Source: an uncultured Caulobacteraceae bacterium (GTDB lineage: Bacteria; Pseudomonadota; Alphaproteobacteria; Caulobacterales; TH1-2). Taken from it: a stretch of 8,463 nt of DNA. The notes under the pieces were generated by a model. The model was given only the letters and a program-made list of their open reading frames with translations, was not told the origin of the DNA and did no database searches. A program made the position numbers and the translations under genes. Where the stretch lies: the NCBI GenBank assembly GCA_937967425.1, contig CALBST010000085.1:1-8463 (forward strand). Reading direction: 5' to 3'. Within the stretch, counting starts at the first letter, position 1, and the number at the start of each line of letters is the position of its first letter. Below, one piece after another: positions 1-5,982 of the stretch.

Positions 1-68
1 TCTCGGTTGGGGCGCTGACGCATTCGGCACGTTCGTTGGATGTGGGGTTGGACGCGATTTAGCGTCAA

Positions 69-200
69 ACGCTTCCCGGCCGAATGCCCCGCGAAAGCGG
101 GGCGAGAGCCGGGACCCAGGAGATCACAAGGCGACGAGCGTTGGCCCCTGGGTCCCGGATCGCACCCCGGCTCAAGGCCGGGGCTGCGTCCGGGAAGCGT
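69..200. repeat. Cloverleaf-like palindromic intergenic repeat, copy 1
   Basis: An outer 11-bp perfect inverted repeat (69-79 with 190-200, ACGCTTCCCGG) encloses three hairpins. These are a 7-bp stem with a GAAA loop at 86-103, a 12-bp perfect stem at 109-120/147-158 (CCGGGACCCAGG) with a 26-base loop, and a 7-bp stem at 165-171/177-183. The central stem and the tail of its loop match a second copy at 6354-6458. This resembles palindromic intergenic repeats that are common in alphaproteobacterial genomes; that family link is from memory. It lies beyond the 3' end of the gene at 284-751. Short reading frames across it are treated as chance. Function is unknown; a folded RNA 3' end or a non-autonomous mobile element are both possible. 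Confidence 0.75.
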
Positions 201-230
201 GAGACCTCCTCGCGACACATGCGTCGGCGC

Positions 231-255
231 CCGCGACGAAGCGGGTTCGTCGCGG
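231..255. terminator. Perfect 10-bp hairpin downstream of the 284-751 gene
   Basis: CCGCGACGAA at 231-240 pairs perfectly with TTCGTCGCGG at 246-255 around a 5-base loop. It starts 29 bases past the stop codon of the minus-strand gene ending at 284, where a transcription end would be expected. There is no T-run after it in the minus-strand direction, and only CGTTT in the plus direction. A classical Rho-independent terminator is therefore not shown. It could equally be a 3'-end stabilising hairpin. Confidence 0.4.
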
Positions 256-283
256 CGTTTGAGATGAGTGGGCGTGATCGCGG

Positions 284-751
284 TCAAGACGAGTCCGCGT
301 AGCTCGCCTTCAGCGGCGCATCGGCGAAAAGCGCTTGCGCAGCGGGGCAAGCGGCGACCAGACGGGAGCCGCGCAGGCCTTTGTGGAGGCGTTTCAGAAA
401 ACGTTGCACGTAGCGCGTTGGTTGAGCGATCGCCGCGATGAGGCGCGCGATGCGTTGATGGAATGCGCCACCGCGCAGGCGCACGCGGGCGTACTTGTAG
501 AGAAATTTCGATTGGCGGACGCGCCGCGCAAAGCCAATGGGCGTGTTACGGCGGGCAAATGAGCTGAGCTGTTGCGCGGGCGGTGTCGCGAGGCGAAAAG
601 CCATGAGCAACAACATAACTTCGACGGCGCGCTCGGCGCGGCGGATGGCGTGATGAATGCGGCGGCGCGAGTGCTCAGGGTGCGGCGTGAAGATCGCCTG
701 CGCCAGCTCGGTCACGAACACGATGATCGCCGCCGCGAGGGCGTCGATCAT
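284..751 (-). CDS. Hypothetical small basic membrane protein
   Basis: I do not recognise the family. The 155-residue product starts with a hydrophobic stretch (residues about 4-21) that could be a membrane anchor, followed by His/Arg-rich sequence around 24-41. A second hydrophobic patch (about 43-55) is followed by a strongly basic, Arg-rich remainder. ATG at 751 is chosen because the hydrophobic segment begins there. A GTG at 784 would add 11 residues, and neither start has a convincing ribosome binding site. The opposite strand carries overlapping open frames, but their Arg/Asp-rich composition looks like an antisense shadow. The gene lies outside the cytochrome oxidase block, beyond the transposase unit. 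Coding status is probable, not proven. Confidence 0.55.
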   Translation of the reverse strand: MIDALAAAIIVFVTELAQAIFTPHPEHSRRRIHHAIRRAERAVEVMLLLMAFRLATPPAQQLSSFARRNTPIGFARRVRQSKFLYKYARVRLRGGAFHQRIARLIAAIAQPTRYVQRFLKRLHKGLRGSRLVAACPAAQALFADAPLKASYADSS

Positions 752-860
752 GTGTTGCGATGGAGGCTGGTAGGTACGGGGCACGCGCGGATGATACGGG
801 CGCGATGGAGGCCACCGGATAGATTTTGGCGCGGCCGTTTGTTTTCAGGGGTTTGGACGG

Positions 861-900
861 GAATTGCGCGGGATAGAGCACGCCTCTATCCCCGCAATTC
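861..900. repeat. 40-base inverted repeat (17-bp hairpin with one bulge)
   Basis: GAATTGCG (861-868) pairs with CGCAATTC as read at 893-900, and GGGATAGAG (870-878) pairs with CTCTATCCC (884-892). That gives 17 base pairs with a single bulged C at 869 and the loop CACGC. It sits in the 233-base gap between the divergent genes at 284-751 and 1019-1564, just left of the REP pair at 919-986. There is no T-run on either side, so a simple terminator is unlikely. Its sequence is unlike the REP or cloverleaf repeats. A protein-binding palindrome, a separate mobile repeat or an RNA hairpin upstream of the 284-751 gene are all possible. Confidence 0.6.
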
Positions 901-918
901 AAAGGTGAGGCGCTGTCC

Positions 919-986
919 AATATGGACCGCCGGCGTCCCGCCGGCATGCGCCGGAGTTGGCCGGCGAGACGCCGGCGGTCCATATT
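919..986. repeat. REP pair (BIME) left of the transposase gene
   Basis: Two REP units face each other. The plus-strand unit has GGAC at 924-927, C, stem GCCGGCG 929-935, loop TCC, stem 939-945. The minus-strand unit has stem 960-966, loop 967-969, stem 970-976 and GTCC at 978-981 (GGAC on the minus strand). The outer 26-base arms 919-944 and 961-986 match in 25 of 26 positions when inverted. The central spacer is asymmetric (CATGCGCCGGAGTTGG, 945-960), which gives the pair an orientation. The same pair is found in reverse orientation at 1564-1632 on the other side of the transposase gene. Confidence 0.85.
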
Positions 987-1018
987 ACAGAGCTCCTTCG
1001 TCATGATACGCTTGGCGT

Positions 1019-1564
1019 ATGTCGATCTCCGGTTGGCGCTCGCGGGGCTATCTTCCGCACTGTGACGAGAAAGGCCTCGTCCAGCATATTGTCTTCGGCC
1101 TTGCCGATGCACTACCTGGTAGCGTTCCAGCCTCGATCACCGATCCAGTCGCTCGCGCGGAGTGGGCGGACGGAGCTTTCGACACCGTGCGTGGCGAGCG
1201 TCTTCTCGCTTCACCCTCGAACGCTGCGATCGTCCAAGAGAGCCTGCTGTACGCCGATGGCGAGAGGTATGCTCTCGCCGCTTGGTGCATCATGCCAACG
1301 CATGTTCATGTGCTGGCGGAGCAATTTAGCGATTGGCCAATGGCCAAGGTCATTCATGGTTGGAAGTCGTTCACCGCGCACGCCATCAACAAGAGCGCAG
1401 GGCGTACTGGCGCAGTATGGCTACGAGAATATTTCGATCGATTTATGCGGTCGGAGGATCAGTTCGCGTGGACGCTTGAATACATCGAGCGAAACCCAGT
1501 CACGGCTGGTCTTGCACAGCGGCCTGGAGATTGGGAATTTTCGTCGGCGCGTTGGCGTCGCTAA
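1019..1564 (+). CDS. REP-associated tyrosine transposase (RAYT, Y1/HUH family)
   Basis: The 181-residue product has the layout of RAYT/TnpA-REP proteins, which are single-strand DNA nucleases related to IS200/IS605 transposases that bind and cut REP hairpins. The metal-binding HUH motif is PTHVHVL (His95, His97). The candidate nucleophile is Tyr155 in YIERNPVTAGL, the position equivalent to the catalytic Tyr of the E. coli enzyme. The N-terminus (SGWRSRGYLPH) and the C-terminal DWEFSS motif are also family-typical, so the protein looks complete. ATG at 1019 puts the family N-terminus in place although no Shine-Dalgarno is evident. It is the only clear gene on the plus strand. Hand counts on sampled lines give about 52-55% GC, below the 65-70% seen in several neighbouring lines, consistent with a foreign origin. 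Inverted REP pairs flank it at 919-986 and 1564-1632. Confidence 0.93.
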   Translation: MSISGWRSRGYLPHCDEKGLVQHIVFGLADALPGSVPASITDPVARAEWADGAFDTVRGERLLASPSNAAIVQESLLYADGERYALAAWCIMPTHVHVLAEQFSDWPMAKVIHGWKSFTAHAINKSAGRTGAVWLREYFDRFMRSEDQFAWTLEYIERNPVTAGLAQRPGDWEFSSARWRR

Positions 1565-1632
1565 ATTATGGACCGCCAACGCCCCGCCGGCCAACTCCAG
1601 CGCATGCCGGCGAGACGCCGGCGGTCCATATT
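1564..1632. repeat. REP pair (BIME) right of the transposase gene, inverted relative to the left copy
   Basis: The plus-strand unit has GGAC 1570-1573 and a stem 1575-1581/1585-1591 with two A:C mismatches (GCCAACG against CGCCGGC). The minus-strand unit has a perfect 7-bp stem 1606-1612/1616-1622, loop AGA, and GTCC at 1624-1627. Read as the reverse complement, the element matches 919-986 with six substitutions and one extra base, including the asymmetric central spacer (here 1591-1606). It begins at the last base of the transposase stop codon and ends 3 bases before the stop codon of the convergent 67-residue ORF. It therefore fills the whole convergent junction and could end transcription from both sides. 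Confidence 0.85.
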
Positions 1633-1635
1633 GCT

Positions 1636-1839
1636 CTAGCGCGTTTTGACAAAATTCGGATTGGGTACAAAGTCGCCCGTTATCTCGCCGTGCTCGTCGA
1701 CCTTCCAGGCGCCGATGATCTCATCGGGCGGCACGTGTTCTTGATCGGAATAGCGTCCACTAATTGCGTACACCCAGCCTCCAGGGTTTCGCTTTGCCTC
1801 GTCTCTCGTCTCTTCGGTGATGGTCGGAATTACTGACAT
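1636..1839 (-). CDS. Small hypothetical protein (67 residues)
   Basis: A compact, soluble-looking acidic/neutral protein with no membrane segment. It contains NPGGWVYAI (residues 18-26), a VPPDEIIGAWKV segment (36-47) and a VPNPNF end (58-63). It reads like a genuine conserved small protein with a repeated Gly/Trp/Pro pattern. A similar GGWVY...GAWKVD...VPNPN pattern occurs, as I recall, in small actinobacterial hypothetical proteins, but no function can be given. ATG at 1839 lies 7 bases after the acetyltransferase stop, so it may be the last gene of that operon. The stop is 3 bases from the REP pair. Sampled lines across it range from about 53 to 63% GC. Confidence 0.7.
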   Translation of the reverse strand: MSVIPTITEETRDEAKRNPGGWVYAISGRYSDQEHVPPDEIIGAWKVDEHGEITGDFVPNPNFVKTR

Positions 1840-1846
1840 CGCGGTT

Positions 1847-2422
1847 CTAAACCCCGCTGTTCACGATCCCGAACAGCAAGTGGTCGCGCCATTGGCCGTT
1901 GATCTTCAGATAAGCGCGGGCGATGCCTTCGTGGGTGAAGCCGCATTTTTCGAGCACGCGGCGTGACGGGACGTTGTCCGGCTGGCAGGCGGCTTCGACG
2001 CGGTGCAAATCCAGATCTTCGAACGCGTAGCGGACGACGGCGCGGACGGCGGCGGTGATGTAGCCGTTGCCGGTGTGCATTTGGCCGGCCCAGTAGCCGA
2101 GCGATGCGGTTTGGGCGACGCCGCGGCGAATGTTAGAGAGCGTGACGCCGCCGACGAGCGCGTCATCGGTTTCGCGGAAGACGAAGAGTGCGTGGGCTTT
2201 GTCGTCGCGCGCGTCTTCGCTGTAGCGGCGCAGTTTGTAGCGATAGGAGCCGCGCGAGGTTTCGTCTTGCGCCCAGGTGGGCTCCCACGGCGTCAGGAAA
2301 TTGCGGCTGGCTTCGCGGACGTCGGCCCATTCCTGGTAGTCGCGCAACTCCGGCGCGCGGAGGTACACGCCCTCCCCGTCGATCCGGCGCAAGCCGTCAT
2401 TGTCCTTCCGCATCAAAACCAT
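1847..2422 (-). CDS. GNAT-family N-acetyltransferase (RimJ/RimL type)
   Basis: A 191-residue acyl-CoA-dependent acetyltransferase of the RimJ/RimL group, which acetylates N-terminal amino groups of proteins such as ribosomal proteins, or related amines. Visible features are an N-terminal strand with YLRAPELRD (residues 20-28), the acetyl-CoA binding loop QMHTGNGY (114-121) after LGYWAG, and the C-terminal NVPSRRVLEKCGF motif typical of the fold. The start is either ATG 2422 (used here, 7 bases after the peptidase stop) or ATG 2413. A longer frame reaching back to 2539 would overlap the peptidase gene and is rejected. No clear Shine-Dalgarno is seen, so translation may depend on the upstream gene. 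The exact substrate cannot be read from the sequence. Confidence 0.88.
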   Translation of the reverse strand: MVLMRKDNDGLRRIDGEGVYLRAPELRDYQEWADVREASRNFLTPWEPTWAQDETSRGSYRYKLRRYSEDARDDKAHALFVFRETDDALVGGVTLSNIRRGVAQTASLGYWAGQMHTGNGYITAAVRAVVRYAFEDLDLHRVEAACQPDNVPSRRVLEKCGFTHEGIARAYLKINGQWRDHLLFGIVNSGV

Positions 2423-2429
2423 GACGCGG

Positions 2430-3686
2430 CTATTTTGCCCCAAATGCCTTGAGCGCGCCATGCCCCGCCTTGGGGCCAATGGCAGCTGCGCAGGCCGGGC
2501 CTTCCAACGCTTTGGCGGCGATGGCCTGGATTTGCTCACACGTCACCGCATCCATGCGGGCGCGGAGTTCGGCGAAATCGCTCAGCCGGTCGCGCAGGAA
2601 GAGCTGGCTGACGCGCGCTTCGGCGCGGGCGCTGGGGGCCTCCACGCCCATGAGCATCGAGGCGCGGGTGACGGCTTTGGCGCGCTTAAGCTCGGCTTCG
2701 GTGGGGCCCTTTGCGGCCATCAGCGCGAGTTGATCGCGGACGATCTCGGCCACTTCGCCTGCGTGTTTTTCCGAGCAACCAGCATAGACGCTGATGCGGC
2801 CATCGTCCTCCAACACATCGAGCGCGGAATCGATGGCATAAACGAGGCCACGGGTTTCCCGTACTTCCTGGAAGAGACGCGATGACATGCCGCCGCCGAA
2901 AATCTCGGAGAGCATGCGCGCAGCGTAGATGTGCTCGCTGCCGGCGCTCGGCGCGGGCCATGAGAAGACGAGGTGCGTTTGCTCAAGCTTGCGGGTTTCG
3001 CCTGCTGCCCCGGATTGAGGGCGCGCCGCTTCCCGCTCCGGATCAGGTTTGGTGGTGAGATGGGCGAAGCGGCGGGTGGCGGTTTCGATGATCGCGTCGC
3101 GATCGAAGGCGCCGGCAACGGAGACGATGACGCGCTCGGGCGTCATGTGCGCAGCGCGGAAGTTGATCAGCGTGTCGACGCTGACGTTTTTCAACGCTTC
3201 CTCAGTGCCAAGGATCGGGCGGCCGAGGGCTTGGCCTTTGTAGAGAACCGATTGGTGGAGTTCGAAGACGCGGTCGTCCGGCGCGTCGAAAGCCTCGCCG
3301 CGTTCTTGCGCGACGACGCCCTTCTCTTTCTCCAGGTCTTCAGGCGCCCAATGTGGCTCGAACAGAATGTCGGCGATGAGATCGAGCGCGAATGGCGCTT
3401 GTTCGGCGATGCAGCGGCCATAGTACGCCGTGCGTTCGTAGCCGGTGGCGGCGTTCATGCTGATGCCGGCGTTCTCAATCGCCTCGGCAAATTGGCGCGC
3501 GTCGTGTGCGCCGGCGCCTTTGAAGGCCATGTGTTCGAAGAGGTGCGCGACGCCGTTGAGTTCAGCTGTCTCCCAGCGCGCGCCGACCCGCTGCCAGACG
3601 CCGAGCGCGGTGGTCGCAAGGCCGGGCATCGGATCGAGCGCGATGCGCACGCCGTTGGGGAGGCGGACGAGTTCTAGTTCGGTCAT
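2430..3686 (-). CDS. M16 family zinc metallopeptidase (processing-peptidase-like)
   Basis: A 418-residue member of peptidase family M16, related to the beta subunit of mitochondrial processing peptidase and to bacterial PepR/YmxG proteins. The inverted zinc motif HxxEH is present as HLFEH (His48, Glu51, His52), and Glu128 in VVAQERGE is at the right distance (76 residues) for the third zinc ligand. All catalytic residues are therefore present. The length fits a single-module enzyme with an N-terminal catalytic half and a C-terminal half (SRLFQEVRE...GLVYAI region) that would work as a dimer. ATG 3686 (MTELELVRLPNG) is the family-like start. An in-frame extension to 3755 is encoded by the REP pair. 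It follows thrC after an 88-base spacer and leads directly into the acetyltransferase gene. Natural substrates are unknown. Confidence 0.93.
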   Translation of the reverse strand: MTELELVRLPNGVRIALDPMPGLATTALGVWQRVGARWETAELNGVAHLFEHMAFKGAGAHDARQFAEAIENAGISMNAATGYERTAYYGRCIAEQAPFALDLIADILFEPHWAPEDLEKEKGVVAQERGEAFDAPDDRVFELHQSVLYKGQALGRPILGTEEALKNVSVDTLINFRAAHMTPERVIVSVAGAFDRDAIIETATRRFAHLTTKPDPEREAARPQSGAAGETRKLEQTHLVFSWPAPSAGSEHIYAARMLSEIFGGGMSSRLFQEVRETRGLVYAIDSALDVLEDDGRISVYAGCSEKHAGEVAEIVRDQLALMAAKGPTEAELKRAKAVTRASMLMGVEAPSARAEARVSQLFLRDRLSDFAELRARMDAVTCEQIQAIAAKALEGPACAAAIGPKAGHGALKAFGAK

Positions 3687-3705
3687 GAACGCCACTGCTT
3701 GCAAG

Positions 3706-3755
3706 TTGGAGCGCGCGCCTCCTGGCGCGCAGCGGGCCGGAGGCCCGCGCTCCAA
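3706..3755. repeat. REP pair in the thrC / M16 peptidase spacer, variant stem
   Basis: The outer arms TTGGAGCGCG (3706-3715) and CGCGCTCCAA (3746-3755) are perfect inverted repeats. The plus-strand unit has GGAG 3708-3711, C, stem GCGCGCC 3713-3719, loop TCCT, stem GGCGCGC 3724-3730. The minus-strand unit has GGAG (3753-3750), C, stem GCGGGCC, loop TCC, stem GGCCCGC (3748-3732). The plan is the same as the pairs flanking the transposase, but the stem sequences differ. It lies 19 bases upstream of the peptidase start and 19 bases after the thrC stop. Confidence 0.8.
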
Positions 3756-3774
3756 CCTCCATTGTTCTGTGCTG

Positions 3775-5196
3775 TCACGACCACGCGCGACTCCGTTCGC
3801 GGATGTATTGCTTCACCGCTTCGGCGTCGGCGGGGAGAGAGTCAAATTTTTCGAGGCGTTGGAAGAGATCAGCGTGCTTTGGCGGGAGTTCGGGGCGCAC
3901 GCCGGTGGCGCGCTCTACGGTGTCGGGAAATTTCGCTGGGTGAGCTGTCGCTAGGAACACCGTCGGCGCACCCGGCCACGCGACTCTGCCGTGCTCGCCC
4001 ACGGCCGTGTGCGGGCAAATCAGCTCTTGATCGTAAATCCACGCGTTGCGCATCGCGGTGAATGTTGCCTCGTCATCCACGGCCACGCCTACGAAATCTT
4101 CTCGCAGCCGTGCTAGCCCCCCCTCTGGGACGTCAAAGCCGCCGGATTGAGCCAGGTTGTCATAGAGTGAGCGCACGGCGCTTGCGTCGCGGTCGAGCGC
4201 TTCGAAGAGAATGCGCTCAAAGTTAGAGGCGACTTGGATGTCCATCGCCGGGGACAACGTTGCCTTCGAAACGCCACGCTCATATCGGCCCGTTTGTAGT
4301 GTGCGTGCGAGGATGTCGTTCTCGTTCGTCGCCAGCACGATGCGCCCAATCGGGGCGCCCATCTGCTTGGCGACCCAGCCTGAATAAGCGTCGCCGAAAT
4401 TTCCGGTCGGAACGATGAAGTTCACCGGGCCCTGCGCCGAAAGAAGAAAGGCGGAAATTTGGAAATAGACGCTCTGAGCGACAATACGCGCCCAGTTGAT
4501 CGAGTTTACGCCCGAGAGCTGCGCACGACGCGCGAACTCCGCATCCGCAAACATCGCTTTCACAACTGCCTGGCACGCGTCGAAGTCACCATCGGCTTCA
4601 ATCACATGGACGTTTGAGGCGCCGGACGCCGTCATGAATCGTCGCTGTACTTCAGAGATGCGGTCTTTCGGCGTCAGCACGAAGAGATCGACGCGTTCCC
4701 TGTTCTTCATGGCCTCGACGGCGGCTCCGCCGGTGTCGCCCGATGTCGCGCACACCACGGTGAGGCGCTGATTGCGGCGGCTGAGCGCTGCATCAAACAG
4801 CGGTCCGATCATCTGCATCGCGACGTCTTTGAACGAGAGCGATGGTCCATGAAAAAGTTCCAGGCGCCAAGCACCGGCGCCAGTTTGACGGAGAGGCGTT
4901 ACGGCCTCGGGCCACTTGGGGCGCCACGCTTCATCATTCGGCGTCGTCGGCGCGGCGATGTAGGCGTCATTGCAGATCGGCGTAACGCCGTCCTCCTCCC
5001 AACCGAGATCGCCCTGCGCGAATGCTTCAAGTGTGTGGATCGCGACAGCTGTGAAGTGGCCACGCGCAACTTTACCCATCGAGACTTCCGGCCAGCTCTC
5101 CGGCACGTAAAGCCCGCCGTCCGGCGCCATGCCGGCGAGCACAGCGTCCAGGAAGGAAACGGGCGGCGCTTGGCCTCGCGTTGAGATGTAGCGCAT
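3775..5196 (-). CDS. thrC: Threonine synthase
   Basis: A PLP enzyme that converts O-phospho-L-homoserine and water to L-threonine and phosphate, the last step of threonine synthesis in the cytoplasm. The product is 473 residues, normal for the longer bacterial class. The family N-terminus MRYISTRG is followed by the PLP-lysine motif LSFKD (Lys123) and the conserved ATSGDTGGAA segment (150-159). A further PLP-fold motif, VPTGNFGDAYSG, lies in the middle of the protein. ATG 5196 is preceded by AAGGA (5201-5205, minus strand) at a 4-base spacing, and it places the family N-terminus correctly. A longer frame to 5253 runs into REP sequence and is rejected. The gene follows SURF1 after a 93-base spacer filled by a REP pair and precedes the M16 peptidase. 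Its GC content looks slightly lower than in the flanking genes on sampled lines. Confidence 0.96.
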   Translation of the reverse strand: MRYISTRGQAPPVSFLDAVLAGMAPDGGLYVPESWPEVSMGKVARGHFTAVAIHTLEAFAQGDLGWEEDGVTPICNDAYIAAPTTPNDEAWRPKWPEAVTPLRQTGAGAWRLELFHGPSLSFKDVAMQMIGPLFDAALSRRNQRLTVVCATSGDTGGAAVEAMKNRERVDLFVLTPKDRISEVQRRFMTASGASNVHVIEADGDFDACQAVVKAMFADAEFARRAQLSGVNSINWARIVAQSVYFQISAFLLSAQGPVNFIVPTGNFGDAYSGWVAKQMGAPIGRIVLATNENDILARTLQTGRYERGVSKATLSPAMDIQVASNFERILFEALDRDASAVRSLYDNLAQSGGFDVPEGGLARLREDFVGVAVDDEATFTAMRNAWIYDQELICPHTAVGEHGRVAWPGAPTVFLATAHPAKFPDTVERATGVRPELPPKHADLFQRLEKFDSLPADAEAVKQYIRERSRAWS

Positions 5197-5200
5197 TGCA

Positions 5201-5205
5201 TCCTT
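5201..5205 (-). promoter_or_regulatory. Ribosome binding site of thrC
   Basis: AAGGA on the minus strand lies 4 bases before ATG 5196 and supports that start over the in-frame upstream one. The REP pair begins at 5205, so repeat and binding site touch. The nearest REP hairpin (5213-5230) starts about 8 bases further upstream. Confidence 0.6.
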
Positions 5206-5282
5206 ATGGAGCGCCGGCGCCCTCGCCGGCAACAACTGCGTCCGGTGAGCCAAGGCATGCCGGCGAGACGCCGGCGGTCCAA
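5205..5282. repeat. REP pair in the SURF1 / thrC spacer
   Basis: The plus-strand unit has GGAG 5208-5211, C, stem GCCGGCG 5213-5219, loop CCCT, stem CGCCGGC 5224-5230. The minus-strand unit has stem 5259-5265, loop AGA 5266-5268, stem 5269-5275, and GTCC 5277-5280 (GGAC on the minus strand). Bases 5255-5281 are identical to 1602-1628 beside the transposase, 27 of 27, which ties this dispersed copy to the RAYT family. It fills the spacer between the SURF1 stop and the thrC ribosome binding site and may act as a terminator, attenuator or RNA-stabilising hairpin. Confidence 0.83.
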
Positions 5283-5289
5283 GAGCGCA

Positions 5290-5982
5290 TCAGTCCTCGC
5301 GTGGGCGCGGGCGCTGGAATGCGAGCCGGCCGACGCTGATATGGTAGGCGAAGTAGATGGCGAGGAGAACGGCAGCCAAGCCGTACCAAGTGAGCGCGTA
5401 GCCCAAATGCCGCGCCGGCGGCAGCGCATCGGCGCCGGCGGCGAGCGCGAACGGGTTGGGCGCGGCGCGTCCATCGGCGCCGACATAGCTCGCGGCGATG
5501 TAATAATCGGCGACGTTTTCAAGGCCGGCGTTGCGCCCCATGGCGGCGAGATCGACGGCGTACCAACGGCGCGCGAGCGGGCGCGGCGGCGCCGTGAACG
5601 GGCCCGGGTCTTCAGGACGGATCGAAGCGCCGCTGATCGGCGCACCGAAGCGCATCGCGGCAGGCACGCGGACTTCGTCGGGGTTCGGCGAATCCCGGCC
5701 GGCGACGAAATCGCTATCGACGAAGATGATGCTGTCGCCTTCCTGCACCGGCGTGAACACGCGCCAGCCCTGCTCACGCGTATCGCCGCGCACGCCATAG
5801 ACGAATTGAATGCCGCTCTCGACCGGCTGGTAGCTGGCGATCGTCATCTCCGCGACCGGCTCTTCGGCGGCGGCGGTTTTCTGCTCGTACTTTTCCCACT
5901 GCCAGCGGCCGAACGAAATCAGCACCGCGAATGCGATGATCGACAACAGCGACATCAGCGGAAGCGGTTTGAAGCGGATCAT
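5290..5982 (-). CDS. SURF1 family cytochrome c oxidase assembly protein
   Basis: A 230-residue inner-membrane assembly factor that helps deliver heme a to oxidase subunit I. It shows the SURF1 plan: an N-terminal membrane helix (about 8-24) ending in the FGRWQWEK motif, a large periplasmic domain, and a C-terminal helix (about 195-214) preceded by the family signature HLGYALTWYGLA. ATG 5982 (MIRFKPLPL) overlaps the DUF983 stop codon as ATGA (5982-5979), so the two are probably translationally coupled. The much longer open frame upstream is Arg-rich antisense-like sequence overlapping DUF983 and is not used. The gene lies downstream of ctaG and ctaE, as in many alphaproteobacterial oxidase clusters. 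Confidence 0.94.
   Translation of the reverse strand: MIRFKPLPLMSLLSIIAFAVLISFGRWQWEKYEQKTAAAEEPVAEMTIASYQPVESGIQFVYGVRGDTREQGWRVFTPVQEGDSIIFVDSDFVAGRDSPNPDEVRVPAAMRFGAPISGASIRPEDPGPFTAPPRPLARRWYAVDLAAMGRNAGLENVADYYIAASYVGADGRAAPNPFALAAGADALPPARHLGYALTWYGLAAVLLAIYFAYHISVGRLAFQRPRPRED

Noticed and set aside
572..1006. 144-residue plus-strand open frame opposite the 284-751 gene
   Set aside because: Arg/Asp/His-rich composition typical of an antisense shadow. It runs through the 40-base hairpin and the REP pair, and has no recognisable motif.
919..1632. CRISPR array from repeated GC-rich units
   Set aside because: Units are paired inverted hairpins around a gene, not regularly spaced direct repeats with unique spacers.
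905..1645. Target site duplication around the RAYT unit
   Set aside because: Bases just outside the inverted pairs (GCTGTCC on the left, GCTCTAG on the right) show no convincing direct repeat.
957..1649. 230-residue frame overlapping the transposase on the same strand
   Set aside because: It starts and ends inside the REP pairs. The transposase frame at 1019-1564 has the HUH and Tyr motifs and this one has none.
2423..2539. Longer acetyltransferase starting at 2539
   Set aside because: It would overlap the 3' end of the M16 gene by over 100 bases, and the extra residues are basic, low-complexity and unlike the family.
2973..3677. 234-residue plus-strand open frame opposite the M16 peptidase
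   Set aside because: The minus strand encodes a clear M16 enzyme with all zinc ligands. The plus frame is a high-GC antisense shadow.
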